From positions 1-7,175 of the forward strand of contig URRJ01000093.1 in assembly GCA_900550205.1 (NCBI GenBank): 7,175 nt of DNA, given 5' to 3'. Origin of the DNA: an uncultured Collinsella sp. Lineage in GTDB: Bacteria > Actinomycetota > Coriobacteriia > Coriobacteriales > Coriobacteriaceae. Below, one piece after another: positions 6,771 through 7,175 of this stretch; positions within the stretch are counted from its first letter, which is position 1; each line of letters opens with the position of its first letter. Both the position numbers and the translations under genes were made by a program. The notes under the pieces are model-generated. The model worked only from the letters and a program-made list of their open reading frames with translations. It was not told where the DNA came from and did not search any database.

Positions 6771-7175
6771 ATGCGTATCTACAACAGCGCTACCCATAAA
6801 AAGGAAGAGTTCCAGCCCATCGAGTCCGGCAAGGTCCGCATGTACGTGTGCGGCCCCACGGTCTACGACAACATTCACATCGGCAACGCCCGCACGTTCA
6901 TCAGCTTCGATGTGATTCGCCGCTGGCTCATCGCGAGCGGTTACGAGGTCACGTTCGCCCAGAACCTCACCGATGTCGACGATAAGATCATCAAGCGTGC
7001 CAACGAGCAGGGCCGTACGGCTGCCGAGGTCGCGACGGAGTTCTCGGATAAGTTCATTGGCGTTATGCGCGCTGCCAACGTGCTCGATCCCGATGTGCGC
7101 CCCCGTGCCACCAAGGAGATCGGTCCCATGATCGCCATGATTCCGTTATTACCAGCACATGGCTTTCGTCGCTCA
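6771..7175 (+). CDS. cysS: Cysteinyl-tRNA synthetase, N-terminal part (3' end outside window)
   Basis: CysS, a class I synthetase, charges tRNA-Cys with cysteine in the cytoplasm. 135 codons are visible, under a third of the usual 460-480. Zinc ligand C27 is in MYVCGPTVYD (24-33). The class I HIGH motif appears as HIGN at 36-39, a variant also found in Bacillus CysRS. LTDVDDKI is at 66-73, and PRATKEIGPMIAMI at about 111-124 matches the family. After residue 124 the frame reads PLLPAHGFRRS, where the family has roughly seven residues and then GHAY/F-V-A. The frame shifted by one reads AFVA from 7162. A frameshift, sequence error or assembly joint in the last 33 bases is likely, so the final 11 residues should not be trusted. 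The gene lies three bases after ispF. Confidence 0.93.
   Translation, partial: MRIYNSATHKKEEFQPIESGKVRMYVCGPTVYDNIHIGNARTFISFDVIRRWLIASGYEVTFAQNLTDVDDKIIKRANEQGRTAAEVATEFSDKFIGVMRAANVLDPDVRPRATKEIGPMIAMIPLLPAHGFRRS

Overview
The window looks like chromosomal DNA from a high-GC Gram-positive, most likely a Coriobacteriia member close to Collinsella. This rests on the strong G/C third-position bias, the ClpC and DisA types, a gene order like that of the Firmicute/actinobacterial clpC-disA-ispD-ispF-cysS neighbourhood, and a RelB/DinJ + PIN toxin pair of a type I associate with that class. The taxon is inferred from these traits; no marker RNA is present. Both ends are cut: the left edge lies inside clpC and the right edge inside cysS.

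Layout, left to right. (1) 1-1017: the C-terminal AAA+ module of ClpC with an Ala/Pro/Gly-rich tail, closed by a strong hairpin terminator (1037-1068). (2) 1081-2001: a toxin-antitoxin operon with a perfect inverted-repeat operator over its promoter, a RelB/DinJ-like antitoxin and a PIN-domain toxin overlapping it by 4 bases. Its lower GC than its neighbours suggests acquisition. (3) 2150-3607: pepD, a full-length Xaa-His (aminoacyl-histidine) dipeptidase. (4) A bidirectional terminator (3650-3682) between the convergent genes pepD and mntP. (5) 3688-4266, minus strand: mntP, a six-helix manganese exporter. (6) 4267-4487: a divergent intergenic region with nested inverted repeats and five copies of ATGAG/CTCAT. 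(7) 4488-7175: a tightly packed operon disA-ispD-ispF-cysS with 1-base and 11-base overlaps and then a 3-base gap.

How the genes work together. ClpC is the unfoldase of the ClpCP protease. DisA scans DNA and makes c-di-AMP. IspD and IspF are steps 3 and 5 of the MEP isoprenoid pathway, and CysS charges tRNA-Cys. In Bacillus subtilis the same genes lie in the order clpC-radA-disA-yacL-ispD-ispF-...-cysS. Here radA and yacL are not at those places, and a TA module, pepD and mntP fill the gap between clpC and disA. The window is therefore a conserved housekeeping block with an accessory insertion. The genes themselves belong to known families. The less ordinary content is in the non-coding parts (the TA operator and the mntP/disA intergenic repeats), in the insertion, and in a cysS reading frame that departs from the family pattern in its last 11 codons. 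I found no evidence of a wholly new system, CRISPR array, insertion sequence, tRNA or rRNA.
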